A stretch of 64,000 bases of DNA from Branchiostoma lanceolatum (Eukaryota; Chordata; Leptocardii; Amphioxiformes; Branchiostomatidae). The DNA is taken from assembly GCF_035083965.1 (NCBI RefSeq), contig NC_089738.1:5913398-5977397 (forward strand), given 5' to 3'. Each line of letters opens with the position of its first letter. Within the stretch, counting starts at the first letter, position 1. The position numbers and the translations under genes were made by a program. The notes beneath the pieces were generated by a model. That model did not search any database, was not told where the DNA came from, and saw only the letters and a program-made list of their open reading frames with translations. This document shows, piece after piece, positions 1 to 9,899 of this stretch.

Positions 1-44
1 CCTTTTGATAGTGCTGATGTCCACCCGGGAACACAGACTCCTGG

Positions 45-262
45 GTAACAACAACACAATGACTTTTAATCACAGCTGTCAATCACAACTGTCAATCACA
101 AGTGTCAATCACAAGTGTCAATCACAAGTGTCAATAACAATGACTCAATCACAATGACTCAATGACAAGTGTCAATCACTACTGTCAATCACAACTGTCA
201 ATCACATACAACTGTCAAACACAATGACTCAATCACAACTGTCAATCACAACTGTCAATTAC
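45..262. repeat. 13-bp minisatellite (TGTCAATCACAAC)n
   Basis: The stretch is built from about 15 imperfect copies of the 13-mer TGTCAATCACAAC with variants (AAG/AAC ends, an interspersed CAATGACTCAATCA variant). It has no coding potential. It lies beyond the last visible exon of the DUF229 gene, probably in its next intron or 3' region. From 263 to 644 I see only AT-rich non-coding sequence. Confidence 0.85.
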
Positions 263-644
263 AACAGGAAACTGATATTATATCCAGCTCTTATATATCC
301 AGCTGTAATTCTAGTAATATAATTTAAAGGTGAAGGGATGAATGGCTTTTTACGATTTACAGTATGGGCGAAAAATTTTTCTTTGAAAGTGGACGAAAAT
401 TAGTGCACGCCTGGATGTCATCCATACAATCAAATCAACATGCATAGCCTTATTGAAATACTTACTAATAGGAGTTTTGACATTGCCTAGGGAATTTATC
501 AAATTGTTCTTTCTCGCCCTGATTATGTACTTGGTAGAGCATTTAACCTGTATAAACATATTCTAATGAACTATACTATGTAGGATTTATTAAGTACTCA
601 TGCAAGTGCTTATATTATATTGAAAGACAAAACAGAGTCCTAAC

Positions 645-3600
645 CTATAGGGTAAAGTCTGCTCATTAATGAAGTCCACCACAGCTTTGCTGGCATGGAC
701 CACATGGTCTTGGCCGGTGTCTAACTCCTCCCACTCCATACATGTGCACCAATGGGTGTCAATCCCTGCTTCCGTACACGTCATATTCTCCGGGATCTCC
801 CGAAATAAACTGTGTCCTCTATATGGGTACTCACTCCCTGCCTTGTAGTTCAGTATGTCTAACAAAGTGCTGTGGATGTTGAAAGGAGTGGTCAGCTTAG
901 CTGCATTGCTTTTTAGATTTTGCGCAATTTCTGGGTATTTTTTCTGAAACTCGGCGGGTAACGTTATCGACATAAACGGTAGTCTCTCCTCGAGCCTCCC
1001 TTGGAATGTTGAGCGAATTTTTCCGTACCGGGCGCCATGGTCGCCGAATAAGACAAGCATGGTGTCTTTTAAGTAACCCTCTCTGTTTAGAGACTGCAGG
1101 AACTGTAACATACTGTCGTCTGCATAAGCAAGGGGGTTAATGTCGCCATGGCTTAAGTCGCTGAAAAATCCAAAACTAAACCTCCTCAAGTCTTTATACT
1201 TCTCCTGAAAGTCCTTCATGTAATCGAGCATGACGTCGTGTTTGGGTTTTGAACCGAGGCACCGTCCGTTGGATAACTCGGAATAACTGACTTCCAGCCA
1301 AAAGGGTCTCATGTAGTGGTCGGTGGGCTGTTTGTCGAACCCGTTTAGCCGTAGGTTGAACACGCTCATCGTGGGTTGATCCTCCGCGAAGAGGGTTGCG
1401 TAGCCGTTTTTCTTGAATTCCTTCCACACTAAGGGATAAACATCCACGGAGTGCGAAATGTCTTGGTTTTTACGCACTTCCGGTAGCTCCATTTCTGTCT
1501 TTCCCGTCAGCATGGGAATCAGCGCGGCCGTCGTGGCGTCACCGATGATATTGTACCCGGTCAGTACAACGCTGTCGAGAATTTCGGTCATGTATTTATA
1601 AGTCTTCGGAAGTTTCCGGATGAAGTTCAGCCTAGACGTGGAGTCGAACCCAAACATAAGAACGTTCAACCCGAGAGCTGTCTCCGTCAAAGGTTTCTGT
1701 TTCGCGTCGTCGAAGACTGTTGGCTTAGGATGGATATGTGAAAATAACATTTCATAGGCCACATCTCTTAAAGATGTGTAATCGTAATCGTCATAGTCAT
1801 GATAGTTATAACGACGATACTTTATGGCATAATCATCATCTTCTTCATCTTCCTCTTCTGCATCATCTTCATCTAAAACAGGCCTTTCTAGAAGATTTCT
1901 GAGTATCTTAGAATTTGTCTCATTGTCTGGATTTTCTCCAAACAGAGTATCGTTAGACGCTTCAGTTACGTTTTTGGTAGTGCCCGCGTCGGGTACGTTA
2001 TAGAGGTAACCGTCCGTGTAGTCGTGATGGCGCGGGTTTTCTCCACATGTGATCTCAAAGAAATCTGCAGACAAAAGACATTAAACATGGTTTTAATGCA
2101 TTCAAGTTTAGGGTGATTTGATTTCAAAGTATTAGGAGAAAATGTTCAGGTGGTTTTGAGTTTGCGATAGGGCTATTCAATGTAGTTACATACTGCTGCA
2201 GTAATGGAACACCGGCACCTTCACTGACAGCCAGTCTGAAACCTGACTTACTATGGCTGGCAACCTGGAAAGGATGCTACAGACAGGCAGAAGTCACTTT
2301 GCTTTCCCTTGCCAAACTGTTGTCTAATGTAGCATTAATGCCAGAAATACATACGCAGCATTGATGCTTGGTTAGTGCACACTGCCATGGTAATTTTATG
2401 GTAATTATGGCTGTCCAAATACCAGTCCCTCAATGTCCTAGCAGCCATGCCTTGGACCAAGGCTTGAACCAATTAGTTGGCATCTTTCCAGCATTAGTAC
2501 TTTCTGCCACGGCCTTTAGTCATGCTTGACCTATACATTAGCATCCTGCAGCAACTGGGGTTTTTGGCAAGTGTGGACTGTAGTTAGGGGGCAGAGGGTT
2601 AATTTGGTGTGACCACCCCCACTGGCACAAGCCAGGGGAAAGGGTTTCCACTTCCCCTTCAGTCCAAGAAGACTGGGTGATAAATGATGATTAATGGACA
2701 GGGGTGTATGCTGGCATTAATGCTCTGTTCCAAAGGGAGCAGAGGGAATCCAGCATCTCTTAATGAATACATGTATGCACTCAATGTTCGCAGCCTCTTA
2801 ATCACAACAGGTGCCTCCAACACATCATAACTCTGTAACGTTACATACATGTAGTGCTTAGCCAAGGGGTGGTGGGTAGAAGACATAACAAAAACTTTCA
2901 CAGTGGTTTTGAGTTCATGGTGAAGCAATTACAGCAAAAGCTGACAACATAAAACCACCGGGAATTTTTTTTTTCATTTGGAGTAACTTGCTAGCCTGAT
3001 TTAAATGCGCTTATAGCATCCGCCCGGTCAGCCCCTAGAAAGGGGCATAAAACCGTTTGTGTTAAACAGACTATAACATGATCTGCATTGAGCTTTAGTT
3101 ATTCACCTTAGTGTTCAGTCATTCGGCCTTTAATAAGTGCTTACCCTATAGCTTAGCATAGGCCGCACATGTAGTGTCCTTACCTGTGTCAATGTTGAAG
3201 TCCAGCACTGTTTTAGTGGATTCGGTGATGTTGATGATTTGCTCGTGATCAAAATGTGTGTAGTCCTCGTCTCGTCGGTAAAGGGAGCGGAATATGCAGA
3301 TGAACTCCTATAATGCAATTTGGACATTTAAGAAAAATGAAAAGATCATTGTTACTAGAGTATTGTATGAAAACAAAATGCAAGGTAGAGTAATCTGAAC
3401 CTATCACAAAATTAAAGTACTAGTAAGTAACTTGAATGTTAAAGTTGGAAATTGAAATTGTATAATAATGTACTTAATCTACAAATTTATGTACATGTAG
3501 TAGGAGTCAAAAAGACATGGAATATTCAGATACTTTGAGATGCTTAATAATATATATTTTTGGTCTCCTCATGTGTCTACATGTAGCTAGGACTTATACT

Positions 3601-4758
3601 AAGTTATAGACAGGGTGTCCAATTTTCATGCTATTCTAGTGTCTGGTATGAGGAAAAAACAACAGTTACAGTGTGTGAGGGGGGAACATGTACATGACTT
3701 TTGTGTATGTATTTACGATGCAAACAGGGTATCCTCTGGGCACCCCGCCTGCTAAGGAGGCCTGATTCCAGTGTTCTCACCAGGATTTTTTCACAGCGTA
3801 GGGGTCAGGTCCGGAAGGCCAACTTTGCACGGCGCAAGTCACTCACGGAGTGCCAAAGCCATGATAACGTAAAGTTAACGGTTGGAAGTCTGGCATCTTC
3901 CCGCACAAAATTTTGAAATCCATAACCAAATAAAACACTTTTTACTGCATTTTGAGGGATAAATTTTGTGAAGTCACAGCCTCATTCTTAAGCCAAATAA
4001 GAACTTTCTATAAGATTTCTGAAGGTTCTACCCAGAAAGAAACGCCCCTTTGCTCATTGAAACACAGAATCAGGGTCCAGATCACAGCATCGGGGGTCCA
4101 GATCACAGCATCAGGGGCCCCTATGCTGAAAAGGCCTGAGGAGAACAAGGAATTTCTTTTGTTTTCTAAGTGTAGTGCATCCAGAAGACGTCCTGACGCC
4201 TCACTAGCTAATAGCCTGATGTACAAAGAACATCATACTCACATCAAAATCCTTCATCATCTCCTTAAGAACATCCAGGTCGATCTTAATGACCTCGTTC
4301 TGGAAGTGGATCAGCTCTGGATGCTCTTCCCGACACTTAAGAGGGTCAACATCATGAAACCAGTGTTCAATCTCCGGTGTGTAAAGTTCAAGTTCAGGTC
4401 GTCTACAGCCTGAGCGCTTAGAGTCCTCTTTCCCTCTCTGTCCCTCCATACTGGGTCTCTCCCCTTGGCGTTTTCTTAACAACAACTTCTTGAGAAATCC
4501 TTCGTGTCCCTTCTTGAAGACATCCTCGGTGGTGGTGGTTATTGCACGAGTGACTTGTCTGATGTCGAATCTGTTGCGAAATGTCACCACGGGCTTGACT
4601 GGCGTACTCTCCCGTAGCGATGGGTAGATGGCGTAGACAGTTAGTGCAACAATAGCCAGGAACGCGACGAATGGAGTCATGCCGTACTGTCCGATTTTGC
4701 GCCGCATCTTTATACGTGCTTTGTGCAGCACTCTGTACAGCAAACCCTGGGATGACAT
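645..4758 (-). CDS. DUF229 family alkaline-phosphatase-fold type II membrane protein (3' end outside window)
   Basis: Three coding exons on the minus strand: 4243-4758 (172 codons), 3184-3307, and 645-2064. Junctions: GATTTTGAT|GTGAGT; TTATAG|GAG..GACACAG|GTAAGG; TCTGCAG|ATTTC. All are in frame, and about 686 residues are visible. Residues ~27-46 form a hydrophobic signal anchor after a basic N-terminus, so a Golgi/ER type II orientation is likely. The large exon carries the hallmark 'LMFGFDSTSRLNF' (metal-binding Asp plus Ser/Thr nucleophile region) and 'LFGDHGARYG' (metal-binding DHG) of DUF229 proteins, which belong to the sulfatase/alkaline-phosphatase superfamily. The substrate is unknown. 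An unusual acidic/Tyr-rich insert (DEDDAEEEDEEDDD, then Y/D-rich) lies before the catalytic domain. The last visible exon probably ends at CTATAG|GTTAGG (donor 644); the open frame to 590 is read-through into the intron. The C-terminal exon(s) lie left of the window. Family call sure; enzyme activity inferred. Confidence 0.88.
3600..4219 (-). repeat. family B dispersed repeat in DUF229 intron 1 (interrupted by MITE A)
   Basis: Read on the minus strand it starts CAGGCTATTAGCTAGTGAGGCGTC, continues with the family's CTTCTGGATGCAC block, is interrupted by MITE A, and ends in the TCCTCATACCAGACACT block. It starts 24 nt after the 5' splice site of exon 1 and is in sense with the gene. Confidence 0.75.
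3769..4149. mobile_element. MITE family A, copy 1 (TIR CAGTGTTCTC), nested in family B repeat
   Basis: About 380 bp that aligns along its length with 32291-32679. The ends are imperfect inverted repeats (CAGTGTTCTCACCAGGATT... / ...AAAGGCCTGAGGAGAACA). Internally it carries short direct repeats of GGTCCAGATCACAGCAT. No ORF is shared between the copies, so it is non-autonomous. It interrupts a minus-oriented family B element (flanks 3600-3768 and 4150-4219) in intron 1 of the DUF229 gene. Confidence 0.75.
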
Positions 4759-4870
4759 TGCGAAAAAAAGAATAAGATGTCATATAGACACAAAGTACAT
4801 CTTAAAGCTACTCCTGACTTGTGACTTCCTAAAATCTAATTGAATAAACTGAAACATGGGTAATTTCTAG

Positions 4871-6118
4871 GTAGTGTGCATAGTCTAGTGGTTCAGTCCA
4901 ATGCCTCTGGAGGCCGTGAGTTTGATTATGCATGGCTGTGTCGCTCACCCGACATGCATGCTACCGAAAAGCTTTAAGGGTTGCAGTCCTTAAGACTGAC
5001 ATTAATCTGTATCTGTATCTATATAGCCGGTATAACCGCCATCAGGCGTAACACACCAGCTTCGCAGGCACGCGGCGCGGCAGCAGCTGGTCATATTACA
5101 CCGAACGGTCTGTTACACCTAGTCTTTGCATATCTGACTGCAACCGTTCTTTAAAGCTACTTAGTGATGAAGCTCCTACAGTACTTGATGACAACGAGTT
5201 CCATTCTACTATGGTTCTCGGGAAATACGAATTTTTGAACACGTCAATCCTTGGCTGATAACTCTGGTACTTAAAAGCATGACTATTTCTGGTCCTCTTC
5301 TGAGCTGGCATTAGATACTTATCAGTCGGTACGTCCACAAGTTTATTAGTCATCTTGTACATCATGCAAAGTCTGGACATTGTTCTCCTGTCCTCAAGTG
5401 ACATCCATTGCAGGTCTGCTTTCATTTTTGTTACACTGGCGCCCCTTTCATAGTTGTTCGTGCAGAATCTGGCAGCTTGGTTCTGCACCCTCTCGAGTTT
5501 ATCTATATCCTTCTTTGTGTATGGATCCCAAACTGTTGCAGCATATTCAAGGTTTGGTCTTACTAGAGACGTGTATGCAAGTGATTTTACCTTTGCTGGG
5601 CATGCCCACAAATTACGCTTGATCACTCCCAATGTCTGTTTAGCCTTAGTTGTTACTTTGTTGATATGGGTGTTCCACTTTAGCCCCGTTGTTAATGTAA
5701 CGCCTAGGTACGGGTGGCTCTTTGCTGTTGCTAGAGCCTGTCCACAGAACTGGTAGGTGGTTACAATTGGGTTTCGTTTGTTTGTTATATGCATGATGTA
5801 ACATTTTTCCGGATTAAACTGCATTAGCCATCTGCTTTGCCATTCTTCGAGTGTGTTCAAATCTTCTTGCAAAAGCTGTGAATCACTCTGTGTGGACAAC
5901 TCTATATATAACAGGCAGTCATCGGCAAATAACCTAACATTAAGCCGTGGTCCACTGTTCATTTACTAGTTGAAAAGAGCTAGCCTAAGGGGAATTTTGC
6001 TGGTACAATGAACCTGTAAAAAATGTACATAGCGTCTGTCTTCTCTGTCACAACCGGTGTAAGAATAGCTATTCAGTGAGCTAAACTGGATTGATATCAC
6101 CTTGAATTCACTTTCTAA
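4871..6118 (+). mobile_element. tRNA-derived SINE (family A) copy 1, split by a LINE insertion
   Basis: 4871-5005 and 5937-6118 together match SINE copy 2 (23874-24182). The head carries tRNA-like A-box and degraded B-box sequences (TAGTCTAGTGGTTC...; GAGTTTGATTA), followed by the family body (GTGTCGCTCACCC... ATGAACCTGTAAA ... GAGCTAAACTGG). The interruption is LINE 5006-5936, flanked by ACATTAA on both sides. Confidence 0.8.
5006..5936 (-). mobile_element. 5'-truncated non-LTR retrotransposon (CR1/Jockey-like RT C-terminus), nested in SINE
   Basis: The minus-strand ORF (to 5096) begins at the reverse-transcriptase catalytic motif 'LFADDCLLY'. It continues with 'YLGVTL', 'WNTHI', 'PNLEYAATVWDPY', 'KLERVQNQAARF' and the 'SYFPRTIVEWNSL' tail, which is the usual C-terminal region of Jockey/CR1-type elements. 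The endonuclease and N-terminal RT are missing, as expected of 5' truncation during target-primed reverse transcription. The 3' end is a short GATACA-repeat tail near 5010-5025. A 7-bp duplication ACATTAA (4999-5005 and 5937-5943) flanks it. The first residues of the ORF (MNSGP...) are SINE-derived. A second copy of the same family lies at 62565-63096. Confidence 0.85.
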
Positions 6119-6468
6119 AGGTGACTGTCTGTCATCAGTAAAATAGATTTTTAACCATGTTTTCGGCTCTGATAATAGAACCAGAGATTTCTATTCTATT
6201 TTCTATCCTGTTGTGATGTGGCCTTTAAGTTTAATGGCTTTCAGTGGCATCTTGCCAAAACATCCATTTTCCATGAGTGAAAATTACAAAGTGCTAAATG
6301 TCCATTTTAGTCAGTGACATTGTCAAACCATCAGCGGCCATTTTACAAATCACCATATAGCATGTTATTTAAAAAAAAAAAGTTATCATGGTCCTTTTAT
6401 CTCCTACAGAATTTTGAACGTGACTTAAGCTTATCAATAATGCAGCATAATGATATAATGTTACATAA

Positions 6469-6855
6469 CAGGGCTCGACATTCATTTTTGGCACCTAACC
6501 AAAAAAAATAGGTGCACAGAAAGAATTTTAGGTGCACCACTAAATAAATTGAATGTCAGCTAAACATAATCACAATGAAAGTTAACGCTCTTAAGAACTA
6601 CAATCTTTGATTCTATAGCTAACTTCAAAATTTCAAACAAGTACATATATATCAAATAAAGTACAACATTAGAGGTTAAATTGCTTTTTCTGATACATTT
6701 CAAGAATATTCTGTTTACTAAGTGTGCAATTACCTTTGCCCTAATAGCCTACAAAAATATCTAGGTGCGCTGCTGCACCCAGTCAAAAATTAGGTGCACA
6801 GCTCCAATTTTGGGTGCACACAGGTGCACATGCACCTGAAGTATTTCGAGCCCTG
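6469..6855. mobile_element. MITE with CAGGGCTCGA / TTTCGAGCCCTG termini (hAT-like)
   Basis: The terminal inverted repeats are CAGGGCTCGACAT... and ...TATTTCGAGCCCTG. The interior carries repeated AGGTGCAC motifs near both ends (subterminal repeats). There is no ORF. CAGGG-type ends are typical of hAT elements. I could not identify a clean 8-bp target duplication. Confidence 0.6.
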
Positions 6856-8424
6856 CATAATGATATGTTACAGACAGGTTGTTGAATGGGACCAATGGAG
6901 TATATTCAACAGAAAAGACATACAAAATACCATTAAAAGATGATTTTTGGAGATAAATTATACCATATATCCTTCTCCTTGCTGCCTAACCCCAAAACCA
7001 AGGCCACACCAATTTTATTTGTTGCTTCTCTAATTTTTTCAGGAAAAAATTGGAAGCGACAGGGTGAAAAAAAAAAAAAATTTTCTTGCAAATAGTCTGG
7101 GGTGAAGATAAGGGTTTACATGACATAAAGAATAAGAGGATTATTCAAATTTCAGCTTTGTATGGCTCATTTTATGCAATGAACCCCTTTCTTTGATCTA
7201 CATGTAGTACTATAATTTCCGTAACAAAATTACCTTTTGCTATGTAATGTATGAATTGATATTGTGAAATAGTTGTAATAAATGAAAAATTATAACTTAT
7301 GATAACATATGACCACACTTTTCAGGTATGTGCAGGCCTTTATAATCAATTTTGGTGACTATTGAGATTTACAACTGAACAAATAGTAAAATCCGGGGTT
7401 AATTTGTGAATGGGAATAGTGACCCAATTTTCTTTTCTTTTTCAAAATATGGGAAAAACAGGACAGGCTATTCCAAGAAGCAACAAATTAAATTGGCGTG
7501 ACTTAGTAGAGAATTCACTGCTAAATGGCTACAACAGTGTGCTAAAGGATAATAGGTCACTACATGCAAGGTCCTCTAATTGGCCTGACCTAGTTCACTA
7601 TTTTCTCCCGGATCTAAACCCTTGAGAATGAAAATTTCATCAAAGCCAAGAGCACTGTTATGCTAGATTCGTTACCTGGCTGCACTTGGCACACTTAGTT
7701 TTGCAACCCATTAATAATTTAATGCAAAAGGTGTTGAAGTAACGACATAAAAAGGTTTGAAACCTGGGCTGCCTCCAGGACCCGTCCTTCCGTCCCAGGA
7801 TGGAAATTTGCTTGTTGGGACGGAAAGGAATTAAACCCTGTCCGCCCAAAAAAATATCAATTACATGACCTAAAACTGATAAAAATGTATTTTTGCAAGC
7901 TTAGAATGGCAGATTCAACACTGAAAATAAAAAAACATGGGCTCCCAAACAATGAGTGGGACGGGAAAAAAATTCAAAGCAGGAGACAGCTCTGTTTGAC
8001 ACACAAAGGCCACGTACCATGTTGTTACGGCATCAGTAAAAGGTTCCGCCCATGATCTAGTTAGACGGATGGCCTGGACTGGTCTCAGCTAGCAGACTCG
8101 CAAAACCTGCTTTAACGATGTAACATGAGAAAAGAGAACCCTGTAACTGTTAGAGTCAAACCACTGGGTAAAGATTTGTTTACAATTAGGCCACAGCAAG
8201 TAAATTCTATGGATGACGTCCTCTGCAGACTTTATTGCAAAGGGCAAAAAAACCCACGATGGGTAAAACAAAACAAAATGGCTTCATTTTCCAAATACGA
8301 CACTATAAACGTTGTAACAAGAATTGAAGTGACAAAACATGGTAATACATTGGCAAAGTGACACTAGTATGGTAGACTACTTGGCAACTACGCCCAAGGA
8401 TTTATAACCACATTGATGTAGCAT

Positions 8425-8635
8425 CCTTCGAAGACTTCCTGGAACGGCGGCGTAATTATATTTGGGGGAGGGGTGGTTACGCGATTTCTTACACGGGCCA
8501 AGGTTCTCTAATGTCAGCAAGGGAATTTTGCCGCCAAGGGAGTTATGTCACCGAAGGACGTAAGAAATCGTGTAACCCCCCCCCCTCCCCCAAATATATA
8601 CGCCGCCGTTCCAGGAAGTCTGCGAAGGAGGCTAC
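8425..8635. repeat. Large inverted repeat (foldback), arms ~75 bp
   Basis: The left arm (…GACTTCCTGGAACGGCGGCGTA…TTTGGGGGAGGGG…TTACGCGATTTCTTAC) is complementary to the right arm (GTAAGAAATCGTGTAACC…CCCCAAATATATACGCCGCCGTTCCAGGAAGTC). The spacer is about 60 bp. Outside it, 8187-8240 and 8905-8950 (GGCCACAGCAAGTAAAT / ATTTACTTGCTTTGGCC) are also mutually inverted, so the hairpin sits inside a larger decayed palindrome. Confidence 0.75.
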
Positions 8636-9304
8636 CATTGGTGTCACTTTTATTAGGGAGGTTAAAATAACTTTCAAATAAATTCTAATTAACCTCCTTC
8701 GGGACCTTGCTTTTACAACTAGTTTTACTTCAGAAGTCTATAACTATGTACAGTCATGGCTATCTCACTAGTGTCACTTCTACAAGTACAATCAAGGCTA
8801 CAGCACAACATATTTTCTCAGTTAGTACATTCTCGTCGCATTGACTATCTGACCGCAGGGAAAAATTTCTTCTTTTTTTCCCCAAAGTCTGGTGAGAATT
8901 AATGAGCGTGCTGATGTCATCCGTAAGATTTACTTGCTTTGGCCTTACCGGGTATATGTGGGTGTACATGTAGTTATATGATAAAGAAAGTGTCACGTTC
9001 AGTCAAATCAAATCAAATCAAATTACTGTTATTAAAAACACATGTTATGCATAAAGAGGAGGAGCCAGTATAATACGTTGTCTGTGAAGACAAAAACAAA
9101 CAAACAACAACAGATGACGTTGCAAGAGAAATCTGTTAGGATTTGCCACATACATTTTTTTTAGTTCAAAAACATTTTAATATTATAGAAAATCATAATT
9201 TTATCAGGTCCTTCTTCAAAACACACACCCACTTTAACGTGAACAAAATACAGTAAGACTAATTAATTCTAAGTAATCTTTAAGATATTAAAAAGTATTC
9301 TTAC

Positions 9305-9430
9305 CTTGCAAAGATGGTCTACATGACTAGATAAGTTGGGTAGACTTTGCAGAGTGGCTGGACCAGTTTGTGCAGTTCCGGTATGTGGCGTCTGGCTTAT
9401 GTTTTGGTTGTTGGGGTTATTAGGGTTCAT
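9305..9430 (-). CDS. Candidate first coding exon of an unrecognised gene
   Basis: The minus-strand ATG at 9430 opens 42 codons (MNPNNPNNQNISQTPHTG... ending LSSHVDHLCK) that stop exactly at a strong donor, TGCAAG|GTAAGA. The peptide is Asn/Pro/Gln/Thr-rich and low complexity, then becomes more ordered. It lies 469 bp from the BRCC3 start codon in divergent orientation, which favours a real gene using a shared promoter. I could not find its next exon in 4759-9300, which is transposon-rich. The composition recalls N-termini of small nuclear subunits such as Mediator proteins, but I do not recognise a family. It could also be a chance ORF. Confidence 0.4.
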
Positions 9431-9899
9431 CAAGCTAACCGATTTCATAAATAGGGGTGTTTAAAAATTTTAAAGTACAGATACAAGTAACCATATTTTA
9501 TATTATAGATAGATATATTTGAATGAACGATAATAAATACACTTTAATAATGTATTTTCATTAGAATTGTTGGAAGTTTTGCCTTTAACAATGAACAATT
9601 TACTTGAAAATATTCCCCTGCAGAAAAGTATAAACGTCCACCACAGCTACACACACAAAATATTACTGTATTTTATGATTTCATATAATATTGCGACATC
9701 AAAGTATCAAAAACTTCAATAAAATGATGCTGAATATTATTTTCGTCAAATAAGTCGAAACTTGATTCAAAATTTTATAGTGTCAAACTGAGAAGCACTC
9801 AGGTTCGTTTCTCTGCGGTCTATATTGTGGAAACCGGAAAAAAAAGCGGCACTCGTTTTTATAATTTTACTGTACCTGGCAAAAATTATTATCAACGCC
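9431..9899. promoter_or_regulatory. Probable divergent promoter (BRCC3 / unknown minus gene)
   Basis: A 469-bp gap separates two outward-facing start codons. It is mostly AT-rich, with an ETS-like ACCGGAA at 9832-9838 close to the BRCC3 ATG. No TATA box is evident at a useful distance. The assignment rests on geometry. Confidence 0.4.

Larger units (their letters stand above)
4759..9304. other. Intergenic region between DUF229 gene and 9305 exon; TE remnants
   Basis: I see no convincing host exon. The contents are transposon-derived: SINE A copy 1 split by a truncated LINE (4871-6118), a CAGGG-type MITE (6469-6855), a fragment resembling the GGCCACACC MITE near 7000, nested foldback sequence (8080-8990) and a (TCAAA)n microsatellite near 9003. 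The remainder is AT-rich unique sequence. Confidence 0.7.

Noticed and set aside
45-262. CRISPR-like array
   Set aside because: A contiguous 13-bp tandem repeat without spacers, in a eukaryotic genome.
9825-9899. N-terminal extension of BRCC3 (WKPEKKAALVFIILLYLAK)
   Set aside because: It has no ATG start, is hydrophobic unlike BRCC36, and Met at 9900 matches the family start.
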